NCBI RefSeq assembly: GCF_907165195.1
Contig: NZ_OU015584.1
Location: 2,738,978-2,802,977, forward strand
DNA: 64,000 nt
Source of the DNA: Parvicella tangerina
GTDB taxonomy: Bacteria; Bacteroidota; Bacteroidia; Flavobacteriales_D; Parvicellaceae
Direction: 5' to 3'
Shown here in pieces: positions 27,225 through 35,590 of this stretch. Within the stretch, counting starts at the first letter, position 1. The number at the start of each line of letters is the position of its first letter. The notes below the pieces were generated by a model. That model did not search any database and was not told the DNA's origin. It saw nothing but the letters and a program-made list of their open reading frames with translations. The position numbers and the translations under genes are program-made.

Positions 27225-27232
27225 AATAAGGT

Positions 27233-28555
27233 TTATTTAAGTCGGATTCTGGGATCCAACAATCCGTAAATAATGTCCACAATCAGGTTGATGATCACAA
27301 AGAAGGTACTGATCACAATGGTAACACCTAGAATTAAAGGCATATTACTATTTTGAATCGCACCCAATAGAACATTCCCTATTCCATCCCAGTCAAACAC
27401 TTTCTCTACAAAAACAGCACCTGCCAAAAGAGAAGCGAATGATCCAGAAAGTGCTGTAACCACCGGATTCAACGCATTTTTTAAACCATGCTTCAACACC
27501 ACCTTTGTCTCTGATAACCCCTTCGCTCTTGCCGTTCTGATATAATCTTCATTCATAACATCAAGCATACTGCTTCTCATTAGCTGAGTAACCAACGCCA
27601 GCGGCCTTATTCCCAAGGTAATAGCTGGAAGAATTAAATTTTCTAACGTTAGAAACTCTTCCCCTGTATAGTCATTCACAGAATATAAATGCCCTGTCAC
27701 ATTTAGCCCAGTTCCAGGGCCCTCAACCACTGCACCAAGCCAAGACAGACTCTCAAAACCAAATATCGAATAACCGATAATGTAGACGAACCAAACTGAA
27801 CATCCAATCACTAACCCCTTGAAGGCCCATAGTAACACCTTTGAAACTGATATTCTCTCTTTATCCTCACGTTCCTTTTTGCGATTCTGAAGGATTAAAA
27901 CAATAACACCAATAACTAAAGCAAAAACTACGGCAAAAGCTGGCAACAGAGGAATATCCATCGTTTCAGACCAAAGCTCCCCGAAAACGAATGAGATTAT
28001 TGATCCTGTCAAGAAAGACGGGGCAGACATACCAGCAACTGCGATGATAAAGCTGGAATTATCAATAAAGGAACCTTTATTCAAGGCAGACAAAATACCA
28101 AAAATAACACCCAACACAAAAGCGATAGTTACTGCTCCCAGGGCTAAAACGATGGTATCATCCATTTTATCAAATATGACATCAGACACAAAAGATTTGT
28201 CTTTGTACGATTTACCAAGATAGGGATACTTAAAATACATTGTTGAGCCACCTACATCCATCAACGAAACAGCATCATACTTCGCTGTATCCATAAAAAC
28301 ACGACTTTCCGGATCCTCCGAGTGGAAAGAAACTGGAGACAAATCATTCAGGTAAAGAAAGTATCGTTGATATAAAGGAAGGTCTAATCCAAGATCTCTT
28401 TCAATATTCTTAATGATCTCATCCGTTGCATTTTGCCCACCCGCCAAGAGCGCTGGGTTTCCACCTGTTGCGTTCTGTAGAAAGAACACCCCAGTCACCA
28501 CTCCAAAAAGGATGACAATTCCATAAGCTATTTTACGAAGGATATAAGTTCCCAA
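27233..28555 (-). CDS. ABC transporter permease, DppB/OppB family
   Basis: Inner-membrane permease of the peptide/nickel importer type. The N-terminus TYILRKIAYGIVILFGVVTG and the LERDLGLDLPLYQRY-like segment are typical. The C-terminal half carries the EAA-loop region RTARAKGLSETKVVLKHGLK followed by GAVFVEKVFDWDGIGNVL. At 440 residues it is about 100 longer than DppB, with large extra periplasmic and cytoplasmic loops in the middle (about 60-125 and 215-290). No second permease, ATPase or binding protein is nearby, so the substrate cannot be assigned and partners must be encoded elsewhere. Confidence 0.88.
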   Translation of the reverse strand: MGTYILRKIAYGIVILFGVVTGVFFLQNATGGNPALLAGGQNATDEIIKNIERDLGLDLPLYQRYFLYLNDLSPVSFHSEDPESRVFMDTAKYDAVSLMDVGGSTMYFKYPYLGKSYKDKSFVSDVIFDKMDDTIVLALGAVTIAFVLGVIFGILSALNKGSFIDNSSFIIAVAGMSAPSFLTGSIISFVFGELWSETMDIPLLPAFAVVFALVIGVIVLILQNRKKEREDKERISVSKVLLWAFKGLVIGCSVWFVYIIGYSIFGFESLSWLGAVVEGPGTGLNVTGHLYSVNDYTGEEFLTLENLILPAITLGIRPLALVTQLMRSSMLDVMNEDYIRTARAKGLSETKVVLKHGLKNALNPVVTALSGSFASLLAGAVFVEKVFDWDGIGNVLLGAIQNSNMPLILGVTIVISTFFVIINLIVDIIYGLLDPRIRLK

Positions 28556-28574
28556 AGTCGTTTTTTAAAACGCT

Positions 28575-28582
28575 CAAATTTA
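28575..28582 (-). promoter_or_regulatory. Putative -7 box upstream of the ABC permease
   Basis: TAAATTTG on the minus strand matches the TAnnTTTG consensus, ending 19 bases before the permease ATG. No good TTTG/TTG is found at the expected -33 position, so the call is tentative. Confidence 0.35.
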
Positions 28583-28650
28583 GGAATAAAAATGAATCTT
28601 TTTGAATAATAACGACCAGTTACGGGTATTCAACGATAAATGATTGTTAA

Positions 28651-29616
28651 TCAATATTCTCTTTTGATTTCTTCTAGCAATTTATCAGCATCAAATTCGT
28701 TGTCCTCAATACCTTCGAAGAAGATACGCTCCTCACCGTTGTAAAGATACTTCACTCCAGGGAAATTATATTCTGCAAAGAAGATTGGTATGAACTCCTC
28801 TACACTTAACACCTTATAGGTATACTCTGCTCCTATAAATTCAAAGAATTTAGCAACCTCTTCCTCAGAACCGTTTCCTACCTCATCCATAAAGAGAATT
28901 CTAATCTCAGGAATCAAACCAGGGTATTTTTTCTTCAATTCAGTCAACGCTTTTCCAGTCGCCATACAATGCTCACAGGTTGGGGAGAAAAAGCAAAGCA
29001 ATTTGTTCCCTTGAGCAATATCCTCAAAATAAACTTCAAATTCAGACTCTCCACCTTTTTCAATCTCTACCGTCTCAGTTTCTGTACTGTTTCCCCCTTG
29101 AGGAATTAAGACAAACATCAACAAAGCTACACTCAAACCTATCAATAAAATGGGGTTTAAGTTCTTCTTATCTTCCAACCCATCTTTGAACTTGGTTAAC
29201 GGTAAAATCAAGAGTCCAATTGCTATAATATTCTTAATTACAGATTGAAGCGGACTCATCGGAATCAACTCACCAAAGCACCCACAATTTCCAGACTCAC
29301 CGCTGGCTACTTGAATAAGCAAATGAATTGAAAAAACCCCAAGCAAACCAATTGTTGCCGGAATGACTACCTTTTTGAGGTAAAACGGAAGTAACAACAA
29401 AACAGCCAATGTAAACTCCAACCCAATTAATAATCTTGACAACACTTTCGCAAAAGTGCCTTCAATTCCCATACCTCCAAGATACTTAGCCTCAAATGTT
29501 CCTATTCCTAGCGTGGGGGATGGCCACAATTTCGCAACGGCAGATAAAACAAACAGCGCTGCAACAAAAATCCGAATTCCCCAAACGATGTATTTATGAT
29601 TGTTGTTAGTTGACAT
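28651..29616 (-). CDS. BT_3928-type protein: DoxX/MauE membrane domain plus thioredoxin-like domain
   Basis: Two-part protein of 321 residues. The N-terminal half has four to five transmembrane helices of the DoxX/MauE type, with CGCFGELIPMSPLQS between helices as in MauE-like proteins. The C-terminal half is a periplasmic thioredoxin-like domain with the redox pair CEHC in LLCFFSPTCEHCMATGKALT. It probably handles thiol-disulfide electron transfer across the inner membrane. Neighbours DUF1599, tpiA and prmA match the conserved setting of this family. The substrate is unknown. Confidence 0.82.
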   Translation of the reverse strand: MSTNNNHKYIVWGIRIFVAALFVLSAVAKLWPSPTLGIGTFEAKYLGGMGIEGTFAKVLSRLLIGLEFTLAVLLLLPFYLKKVVIPATIGLLGVFSIHLLIQVASGESGNCGCFGELIPMSPLQSVIKNIIAIGLLILPLTKFKDGLEDKKNLNPILLIGLSVALLMFVLIPQGGNSTETETVEIEKGGESEFEVYFEDIAQGNKLLCFFSPTCEHCMATGKALTELKKKYPGLIPEIRILFMDEVGNGSEEEVAKFFEFIGAEYTYKVLSVEEFIPIFFAEYNFPGVKYLYNGEERIFFEGIEDNEFDADKLLEEIKREY

Positions 29617-29634
29617 AGGTTAAATTTTAGAAAT

Positions 29635-29642
29635 CAAAAATA
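29635..29642 (-). promoter_or_regulatory. Putative -7 box upstream of the BT_3928-type gene
   Basis: TATTTTTG on the minus strand, a perfect TAnnTTTG match, ends 18 bases before the ATG. No convincing -33 element is seen. Confidence 0.3.
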
Positions 29643-29680
29643 ACTACTCAGATAAAAACCTGCACAGATTTAACAATCTG

Positions 29681-30229
29681 TTAAGCTTTTACACCTTCAC
29701 TCATCAAGATCATCGCAAAAACAGCATAGTTGATCATGTCGTAATAATTCGCATCTATCCCTTCTGAAATTAGCGTTTTACCTTGATTATCCTCAATTTG
29801 TTTTACGCGAAGAAGCTTCATTAAGATCAAGTCGGTCAATGATGAAATTCGCATATCTCGCCATGCTTCACCATAATCGTGATTCTTTTTTTCCATGAGA
29901 GACTTTGCCTGTCTAGCATACTTCTCATACGAAGCTACTGTTTCGTCAACTGGCAATTCCATTCTCCTGTCATCTTTCAATTCCAATTGGATCAAGGCCA
30001 TGATACAGTAATTGATAATTCCAATAAACTCATCACTAATATCCTCTCCTACTTTATTGATTCCAGTTTCTTGAATGGTTCGAATTCGGTTTGCTTTAAT
30101 GAAAATCTGATCTGTTAACGAACTGACTCTCAAAATCCTCCAAGCTGTACCGTAGTCTTTTGTTTTCTTTGAAAAAATATCGGTACATCTTTCGATCACC
30201 TCATCATATTGCTTAGAAGTATTCTTCAT
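29681..30229 (-). CDS. DUF1599 domain protein
   Basis: Protein of about 182 residues made of two similar halves, each containing a K-x-x-DYG-x-AWR-x-x-R-x-SSLTD motif: KKTKDYGTAWRILRVSSLTD and KKNHDYGEAWRDMRISSLTD. This duplicated pattern defines DUF1599, which resembles the all-alpha NTP-pyrophosphatase fold, but the activity is unknown. The frame could extend to a start at 30286, but that would run into the divergent folP promoter and coding sequence. The ATG at 30229 (MKNTSKQYDEVIER) is preferred. It is divergent from folP, as is common in Bacteroidota. Confidence 0.85.
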   Translation of the reverse strand: MKNTSKQYDEVIERCTDIFSKKTKDYGTAWRILRVSSLTDQIFIKANRIRTIQETGINKVGEDISDEFIGIINYCIMALIQLELKDDRRMELPVDETVASYEKYARQAKSLMEKKNHDYGEAWRDMRISSLTDLILMKLLRVKQIEDNQGKTLISEGIDANYYDMINYAVFAMILMSEGVKA

Positions 30230-30243
30230 ACTTTTATTGTTCC

Positions 30244-30251
30244 TATTTTTG
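30244..30251 (+). promoter_or_regulatory. Putative -7 box of folP, implying a leaderless transcript
   Basis: TATTTTTG matches TAnnTTTG and ends only 4 bases before the GTG start of folP at 30256. Transcription would begin at or within a base or two of the start codon. The -33 element is weak. Confidence 0.45.
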
Positions 30252-30255
30252 AGGC

Positions 30256-31113
30256 GTGAAAGATACAATTTTAAGTCGAAAGTCAACCATTAACTGTAAT
30301 GGCAAATTGATTTCCTTAGACGCTCCAAAGGTCATGGGAATTGTGAATATGACTCCTGATTCTTTTTACGATGGCGGGGCTTACAATGATATTGATGCAG
30401 CACTTATTCAAGTCGAAAAGCACTTGAGTGAAGGTGCAACATTTATAGATATCGGAGGTTACTCTTCTCGTCCAGGAGCCAGTAGCATAAGCGTTGAAGA
30501 AGAAATTAACCGAGTTGTTCCCGTAGTTCGAGCAATCCATAAAAAGTTTCCCAAGGCCGTCATTTCAATTGACACCTTTAGAAGCGAGGTGGCCCGAGCG
30601 GCAATTAGCGAAGGCGGATCGATCATCAATGACATCTCTGCAGGTGAGTTGGACCCAAAAATGTTCGGAGCCATTATCGAACTCAATGTTCCGTATATTA
30701 TGATGCATATGAAGAAGACTCCCAAGGACATGCAAAAAGGCATTCACTATGATCATTTGCTTTTGGAAATCGGAAACTACTTTTCGAAAAAAGTGAATCA
30801 TCTTCATGCTAGCGGTGTTAAAGACATTATTCTTGATGTGGGATTTGGATTTGCAAAGACGATAGAGCACAACTATCAGTTACTCGGCAATCTCCAACAT
30901 TTCGACTTTTTGAAACTTCCAATGCTTGCCGGTATTTCAAGAAAATCAATGCTCTATAAACCGCTTAATACTAGCACTGAGCAAGCACTTAACGCTACTA
31001 CCGCAGCCAACATGATCGCACTTCAAAATGGAGCAAACTTATTAAGAGTACATGACGTTAAAGAAGCGATGGAGTGCGTAACCATTTATAACTTAACGAA
31101 GCAAAACAGTTAA
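30256..31113 (+). CDS. folP: Dihydropteroate synthase
   Basis: Folate biosynthesis: joins p-aminobenzoate to dihydropterin pyrophosphate. Length is 285 residues. Clear motifs are KVMGIVNMTPDSFYDGGAY, ATFIDIGGYSSRPGA, ISIDTFRSEVARAAI and the C-terminal AGISRKSMLYKPL. The start is a GTG, the only in-frame start giving the usual N-terminus. Its TAA overlaps the ATG of the following ABC-F gene by one base, so translation is coupled. Confidence 0.96.
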   Translation: MKDTILSRKSTINCNGKLISLDAPKVMGIVNMTPDSFYDGGAYNDIDAALIQVEKHLSEGATFIDIGGYSSRPGASSISVEEEINRVVPVVRAIHKKFPKAVISIDTFRSEVARAAISEGGSIINDISAGELDPKMFGAIIELNVPYIMMHMKKTPKDMQKGIHYDHLLLEIGNYFSKKVNHLHASGVKDIILDVGFGFAKTIEHNYQLLGNLQHFDFLKLPMLAGISRKSMLYKPLNTSTEQALNATTAANMIALQNGANLLRVHDVKEAMECVTIYNLTKQNS

Positions 31114-32969
31114 TGAACTATTTATCAGTTGAAAAAATCAGCAAAAATTATGCTGACAAATTATTGTTCCACGAGATCTCTTTTGGGATTGATCAAGGAC
31201 AAAAAATTGCGCTTGTTGCAAAAAATGGCAGCGGTAAGACAAGTCTATTGAACTGTTTGCTGGGCAATGACATTCCTGATGCTGGATCCATCGTATTTCG
31301 CAATGATCTTAGGATTGGCTATTTAGCTCAGGAAGAAAATTTCGATCCCAACCTTAGTGTAATCGACACAGTTTTTGACTCTGAAAATAAAGCCCTTAGC
31401 CTCATCAAAGAATATGAACAAGAACTGGAAAGCAATCCCAGTTCTGATCGATTAAACGACCTCTACGAGCAAATCAGCGATGCTGATGCGTGGGGTACAG
31501 AAAATAAAGTGCGAGAAATCCTCTCTAAACTTCAGCTGTCCAATTTCAACCAATTGGTTGGCAAACTATCAGGAGGACAAAAGAGGCGTTTGGCACTTGC
31601 TAAAGTCCTGATCGAAGAGCCAGATATCCTGATTCTTGATGAGCCCACCAATCACTTAGACCTTGGCATGATCGAGTGGTTGGAAGGTTACCTTGCCCTT
31701 CCGAGCATCACCCTTTTTATGGTAACTCACGACCGTTATTTTCTGGAGCGTGTTTGTGACGAGATTTATGAATTGGATCAAGGAAACTTATATCGTTACA
31801 AAGGAAATTACTCCTACTATCTGGACAAAAGAGAAGAACGCTACGCCAATCAACAGGTAGTCATCGACAAAGCTAAAAACCTCTTTAAAAAAGAACTGGA
31901 ATGGATGCGAAGACAACCAAAGGCCAGAGGTACAAAAGCGAAAGCGAGGGTCGATCAATTCTACGAAACCAAAAAAGTTGCTCACCAAAATATTGACGAG
32001 AAGAAATTAGACATTCAAGTAAAAATGGAACGTCTGGGAACAAAAATCCTTGAACTTCATAAACTATCTAAATCATTTGGTGAGAAGAAAATTCTCGATC
32101 AGTTTAGCTACATCTTTAAACGCAAAGAAAGAATAGGACTTGTTGGAGCAAATGGATCTGGAAAATCAACCTTTCTGAACCTCATCACACAAAACCTGAA
32201 ACCTGATGCGGGCAAAATTGTTACCGGAGAGACTATCGTTTTTGGGTATTATCACCAAAAAGGACTTCAATTAAAAGAAGACAAGAGAGTTATCGAAGTG
32301 ATTCGAGACATTGCAGACTATATTCCAATAGCTGGAGGAAAAAAAATAACAGCTTCTCAAATGTTGGAAAAGTTCCTTTTCCCTTCTAACAAGCACTATT
32401 TGTACGCTTCACAACTGAGTGGAGGAGAAAGAAAACGCCTATACCTGCTAACCATTTTAATGAAGAACCCCAACTTCTTGATCTTGGATGAACCGACAAA
32501 TGATCTGGACATCTTCACTTTGCAGGTATTGGAAGACTATCTCGTGAATTACGAAGGGTGCCTTTTAGTGGTTTCTCACGATAGATACTTTATGGATAAA
32601 TTAGTAGATCACCTCTTTGTTTTGAATGGAGACGGAACTGTAAGTGATGTCATTGGAAACTACGCTGATTATCGAGTATTCAAAAAACAGCAATCGGCAG
32701 AACAAAAAGAGAAAAGTGACCCCCCGAAAAAAGCACCAACAAACACGAGCTCGAAAAAGATCAGTTACAAAGACAAGTATGAATTTGAGCAGCTCGACAA
32801 GGAAATTCCTGAGCTCGAAGACAAAAAATCTAAGTTAAGTGAACAACTAAATGATGCTTCGCTTGACTACGAGGAGATCGAAAAGATATCAGCAGCGCTT
32901 ACCAAACTTGTTGAAGATTTGGATACAAAAACCATGCGTTGGATGGAATTAGCTGACTTAATGAGTTGA
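31113..32969 (+). CDS. uup: ABC-F family ATPase, Uup-like
   Basis: Soluble twin-ATPase protein without membrane domain; ABC-F proteins act on ribosomes. Both nucleotide-binding domains are complete: Walker A VAKNGSGKTSLLN and VGANGSGKSTFLN, signature LSGGQKRRLALAKVL and LSGGERKRLYLLTIL, Walker B ILILDEPTNHLDL and FLILDEPTNDLDI. The linker between domains includes ELEWMRRQPKARGTKAKARV. A C-terminal coiled coil (about residues 550-618) points to the Uup branch rather than EttA. Length is 618 residues. It overlaps folP by one base, and the next gene starts 3 bases after its stop. Confidence 0.9.
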   Translation: MNYLSVEKISKNYADKLLFHEISFGIDQGQKIALVAKNGSGKTSLLNCLLGNDIPDAGSIVFRNDLRIGYLAQEENFDPNLSVIDTVFDSENKALSLIKEYEQELESNPSSDRLNDLYEQISDADAWGTENKVREILSKLQLSNFNQLVGKLSGGQKRRLALAKVLIEEPDILILDEPTNHLDLGMIEWLEGYLALPSITLFMVTHDRYFLERVCDEIYELDQGNLYRYKGNYSYYLDKREERYANQQVVIDKAKNLFKKELEWMRRQPKARGTKAKARVDQFYETKKVAHQNIDEKKLDIQVKMERLGTKILELHKLSKSFGEKKILDQFSYIFKRKERIGLVGANGSGKSTFLNLITQNLKPDAGKIVTGETIVFGYYHQKGLQLKEDKRVIEVIRDIADYIPIAGGKKITASQMLEKFLFPSNKHYLYASQLSGGERKRLYLLTILMKNPNFLILDEPTNDLDIFTLQVLEDYLVNYEGCLLVVSHDRYFMDKLVDHLFVLNGDGTVSDVIGNYADYRVFKKQQSAEQKEKSDPPKKAPTNTSSKKISYKDKYEFEQLDKEIPELEDKKSKLSEQLNDASLDYEEIEKISAALTKLVEDLDTKTMRWMELADLMS

Positions 32970-32971
32970 TT

Positions 32972-33715
32972 ATGCTGGAATTGATTGAAGAATATTGGCT
33001 ATTTTATGTTTTAACCTTCTTTGCCGAGATCATTGGTACATTAAGCGGCTTTGGCTCTTCAATTATATTTGTCCCACTCGCTTCTCTTTTCTTTGAATTT
33101 GACATCGTTTTGGGAATCACGGCTGTCTTTCATGTATTTAGTAACCTTTCAAAGATCGCTTTATTCAGTAAAGGCATTGACAAAAAGATTGCTTTTAAAC
33201 TAGGTGTTCCAGCCGTCCTTTTTGTAATCCTAGGAGCTTTCATAACCAAGTTCATCCCAATGGGAGAGCTTGAAATAGGTATGAACATTACCTTGCTAGC
33301 TCTTGCCGTTTTGCTTATATCTTACAGAGACAAGCAACTTAAAACCTCAGATAAAAATCTTGTGCTTGGCGGTGTATTTTCTGGCTTTTTGGCTGGCATT
33401 TTTGGCTCTGGTGGAAGCGTAAGAGGGATAACCATGTCTTCTTTTAATCTTCAAAAAGAGACGTTCATCGCAACATCCGCACTAATTGACCTAGGGGTAG
33501 ACCTTAGTAGATCTGTTGTTTACACGATCAATGGTTATGTTCAAGTTGCCTACTTGATCGTCATCTTACCATTAATTGTTATTAGTTTTCTCGGGTCCTA
33601 TATAGGGAAATTAATTGTAGATAAAATTTCTCACCAAACCTTCAGGTATATCGCTTTGGGAGTTATAAGCATAACATCTATTATTCAAATTATTCTTTTC
33701 TTCAGCGGTAAATAA
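32972..33715 (+). CDS. Sulfite exporter TauE/SafE-family membrane protein
   Basis: Integral membrane protein of about 247 residues with around eight hydrophobic helices. It has the internal repeat typical of TauE/SafE: GTLSGFGSSIIFVPLASLFF in the first half and GFLAGIFGSGGSVRGITMSS in the second, both Gly-rich pore segments. Members export organic or sulfur-containing anions, but the substrate here is unknown. A TTG at 32966 would overlap the upstream stop. The ATG at 32972 gives the natural N-terminus MLELIEEYW. It is co-transcribed with folP and uup by spacing. Confidence 0.85.
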   Translation: MLELIEEYWLFYVLTFFAEIIGTLSGFGSSIIFVPLASLFFEFDIVLGITAVFHVFSNLSKIALFSKGIDKKIAFKLGVPAVLFVILGAFITKFIPMGELEIGMNITLLALAVLLISYRDKQLKTSDKNLVLGGVFSGFLAGIFGSGGSVRGITMSSFNLQKETFIATSALIDLGVDLSRSVVYTINGYVQVAYLIVILPLIVISFLGSYIGKLIVDKISHQTFRYIALGVISITSIIQIILFFSGK

Positions 33716-33731
33716 TAATTGAAAATGCTAA

Positions 33732-33759
33732 CTTGTCGCTGCAATAAAAAATCGACAAG
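33732..33759 (+). promoter_or_regulatory. Stem-loop directly before the M42 peptidase start
   Basis: CTTGTCG (33732-33738) pairs with CGACAAG (33753-33759) around a 14-base A-rich loop. The stem ends two bases before the ATG at 33762. There is no T-tract, so it is more likely a leader structure than a terminator. Function is unproven. Confidence 0.35.
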
Positions 33760-33761
33760 AA

Positions 33762-34874
33762 ATGGCAAAAAAAACAACCAAGTCAAAAAAGAAACCTGCG
33801 GTAATTACTGCCAAGTCAGAAAAGTTTCTCGAAAAATATTTGAACAACGCTTCACCAACCGGTTTTGAGTCAGAAGGTCAAAAATTATGGCTAGACTATG
33901 TTAAACCTTACATAGATGACTATTTCGTAGACACTTACGGTACAACGGTAGGAGTAATCAACCCTGAGGCTGACTACAAAGTGGTCATAGAAGCACATGC
34001 AGATGAGATCAGCTACTTTGTGCATTACATTACGAACGAAGGTTTTATTTACCTCAGAAGAAATGGAGGTAGTGACCATCAGATCGCTCCTTCTAAAAGA
34101 GTTAATATTCATACCGAAAAAGGGATGGTAAAAGCCGTTTTTGGTTGGCCAGCAATCCATACTCGAGGAGGCGGAAAAGAACAACCTCCTAAGTTGGACA
34201 ACATTTTCCTTGACTGTGGAGCCAGCTCAAAAGAAGAGGTTGAAAAACTAGGCATCCATGTAGGATGTGTGGTGACGTATGAAGACGAATTCATGATCTT
34301 AAACAAAAAGAATTACGTGGGACGTGCTCTGGATAATCGAATGGGAGGTTTCGTAATAGCAGAAGTTGCCCGAAAACTGAAAGAGAACAAGGAAAAACTT
34401 CCTTTCGGTCTTTACATTGTCAATGCAGTACAAGAGGAAATCGGTCTAAGAGGGGCTCAAATGATTGCTGAGCGGATTCAACCTGATGTTGCAATTGTTA
34501 CCGATGTTTGCCATGACACCAACACTCCCATGATTAAAAAAATTGACCAAGGCGATTTAGCTATTGGTAAAGGTCCTGTATTAAGTTACGGTCCAGCTGT
34601 TCAAAATAACCTATTGAAATTCGCTATTGATTTAGCAAACAAGGAGGACATTCCTTTCCAACGACTGGCAGCATCAAGAAGCACAGGAACAGACACCGAT
34701 GCTTTTGCTTACAGCAATGCGGGTGTTGCTTCAATGCTAATCTCTATGCCGTTGAGATATATGCATACTACGGTTGAAACATGTTCTAAAGAAGACATTG
34801 AAAACGTGATTCGCCTGATCTATGCAATGGTCACCAACCTTAAGGACAAACAAGATTTCAGGTATTTTAAATGA
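33762..34874 (+). CDS. M42-family metallopeptidase
   Basis: Cytosolic zinc/cobalt aminopeptidase of the glutamyl-aminopeptidase/deblocking type. Metal ligands and catalytic residues are all present: EAHADEIS (His, about residue 77), GRALDNRMGG (bridging Asp, about 190), VQEEIGLRGAQ (catalytic and ligand Glu, about 226), TDVCHDTN (Asp) and the final His in RYMHTTVETC (about 335). Length is 370 residues, with a Lys-rich N-terminal leader KKTTKSKKKPA longer than in typical members. A strong terminator follows. Confidence 0.92.
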   Translation: MAKKTTKSKKKPAVITAKSEKFLEKYLNNASPTGFESEGQKLWLDYVKPYIDDYFVDTYGTTVGVINPEADYKVVIEAHADEISYFVHYITNEGFIYLRRNGGSDHQIAPSKRVNIHTEKGMVKAVFGWPAIHTRGGGKEQPPKLDNIFLDCGASSKEEVEKLGIHVGCVVTYEDEFMILNKKNYVGRALDNRMGGFVIAEVARKLKENKEKLPFGLYIVNAVQEEIGLRGAQMIAERIQPDVAIVTDVCHDTNTPMIKKIDQGDLAIGKGPVLSYGPAVQNNLLKFAIDLANKEDIPFQRLAASRSTGTDTDAFAYSNAGVASMLISMPLRYMHTTVETCSKEDIENVIRLIYAMVTNLKDKQDFRYFK

Positions 34875-34883
34875 TTTTATCTT

Positions 34884-34914
34884 AAGACTTCCAGTGATAA
34901 TCACTGGAAGTCTT
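34884..34914. terminator. Perfect bidirectional hairpin terminator
   Basis: A 14-bp perfect stem, AAGACTTCCAGTGA with TCACTGGAAGTCTT, has a TAA loop and is followed by T-rich sequence. It lies between the convergent M42 peptidase and L,D-transpeptidase genes, and on the minus strand it begins right at the transpeptidase stop codon. Confidence 0.85.
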
Positions 34915-35544
34915 TTAGTTATCTAAAATAATTATTGGCAAACCTTCGTCAACGAGTGCAAAGAGCTCAATAACGTCATCATTTCGCATTCTGATGCAGC
35001 CATGAGAAGCAGGCTTACCGATTAGTCCCTCTTCTGCCGTTCCATGAATATAGATTCTTCGCTGATACGAATCAAACTTACCACCTTTGTTAACTCCATC
35101 TTCAAGTCCCTTGATGGTAATGACCCGTGACGTAATTTCATCGCGACCTGTTGAAACGGGCTCCGTTTCTACTTCAGCCACCTTTCCTGTAAATTTCCTT
35201 CCAACCAAAATACCTCCCCAGGGCACATCAGCACCATACTTACCGTTAACACAATGCATTCCAACAGGTGTACAGTTCGATCCAGAAAGCAAGCCAGCTC
35301 CATGTTTACTCGTACTTACATCATAAACACGCTCGACTTTCCTATCAACCACATAATACATTTCCTGTCTTTCTACACCTACATATAAAAATCGATCCAC
35401 CTGAACATCAGGATACTGCATTTCCAAATAATCACAAATCAATTCAGAAGCTGCCTGATGTTGAGGTTCTATCATTTGGGAAAATGAAATAGTGGTAAAG
35501 AACGTAAAGGATAAAAACAGTACTATTCTGGTTTCTAACTTCAT
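34915..35544 (-). CDS. L,D-transpeptidase (YkuD-family)
   Basis: Secreted peptidoglycan cross-linking or protein-anchoring enzyme. Signal peptide MKLETRIVLFLSFTFFTTIS, then a YkuD catalytic domain with the His in IYIHGTAEEGLIGKPA and the catalytic Cys in SHGCIRMRNDDVIELF (about residue 182). Length is 209 residues. The N-terminal part (about 25-70) is a short region without a recognised cell-wall-binding domain. It lies downstream of the Omp85-family gene on the same strand with a 46-base gap, so they may share a transcript. Confidence 0.92.
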   Translation of the reverse strand: MKLETRIVLFLSFTFFTTISFSQMIEPQHQAASELICDYLEMQYPDVQVDRFLYVGVERQEMYYVVDRKVERVYDVSTSKHGAGLLSGSNCTPVGMHCVNGKYGADVPWGGILVGRKFTGKVAEVETEPVSTGRDEITSRVITIKGLEDGVNKGGKFDSYQRRIYIHGTAEEGLIGKPASHGCIRMRNDDVIELFALVDEGLPIIILDN

Positions 35545-35590
35545 TTAAATATAAAAATGGACTTATTCGAGGTTTAAAATTACTACTCCG

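Noticed and set aside
30230-30286. N-terminal extension of the DUF1599 protein to 30286
   Set aside because: It would overlap the folP promoter and coding start, and the ATG at 30229 gives the expected N-terminus.
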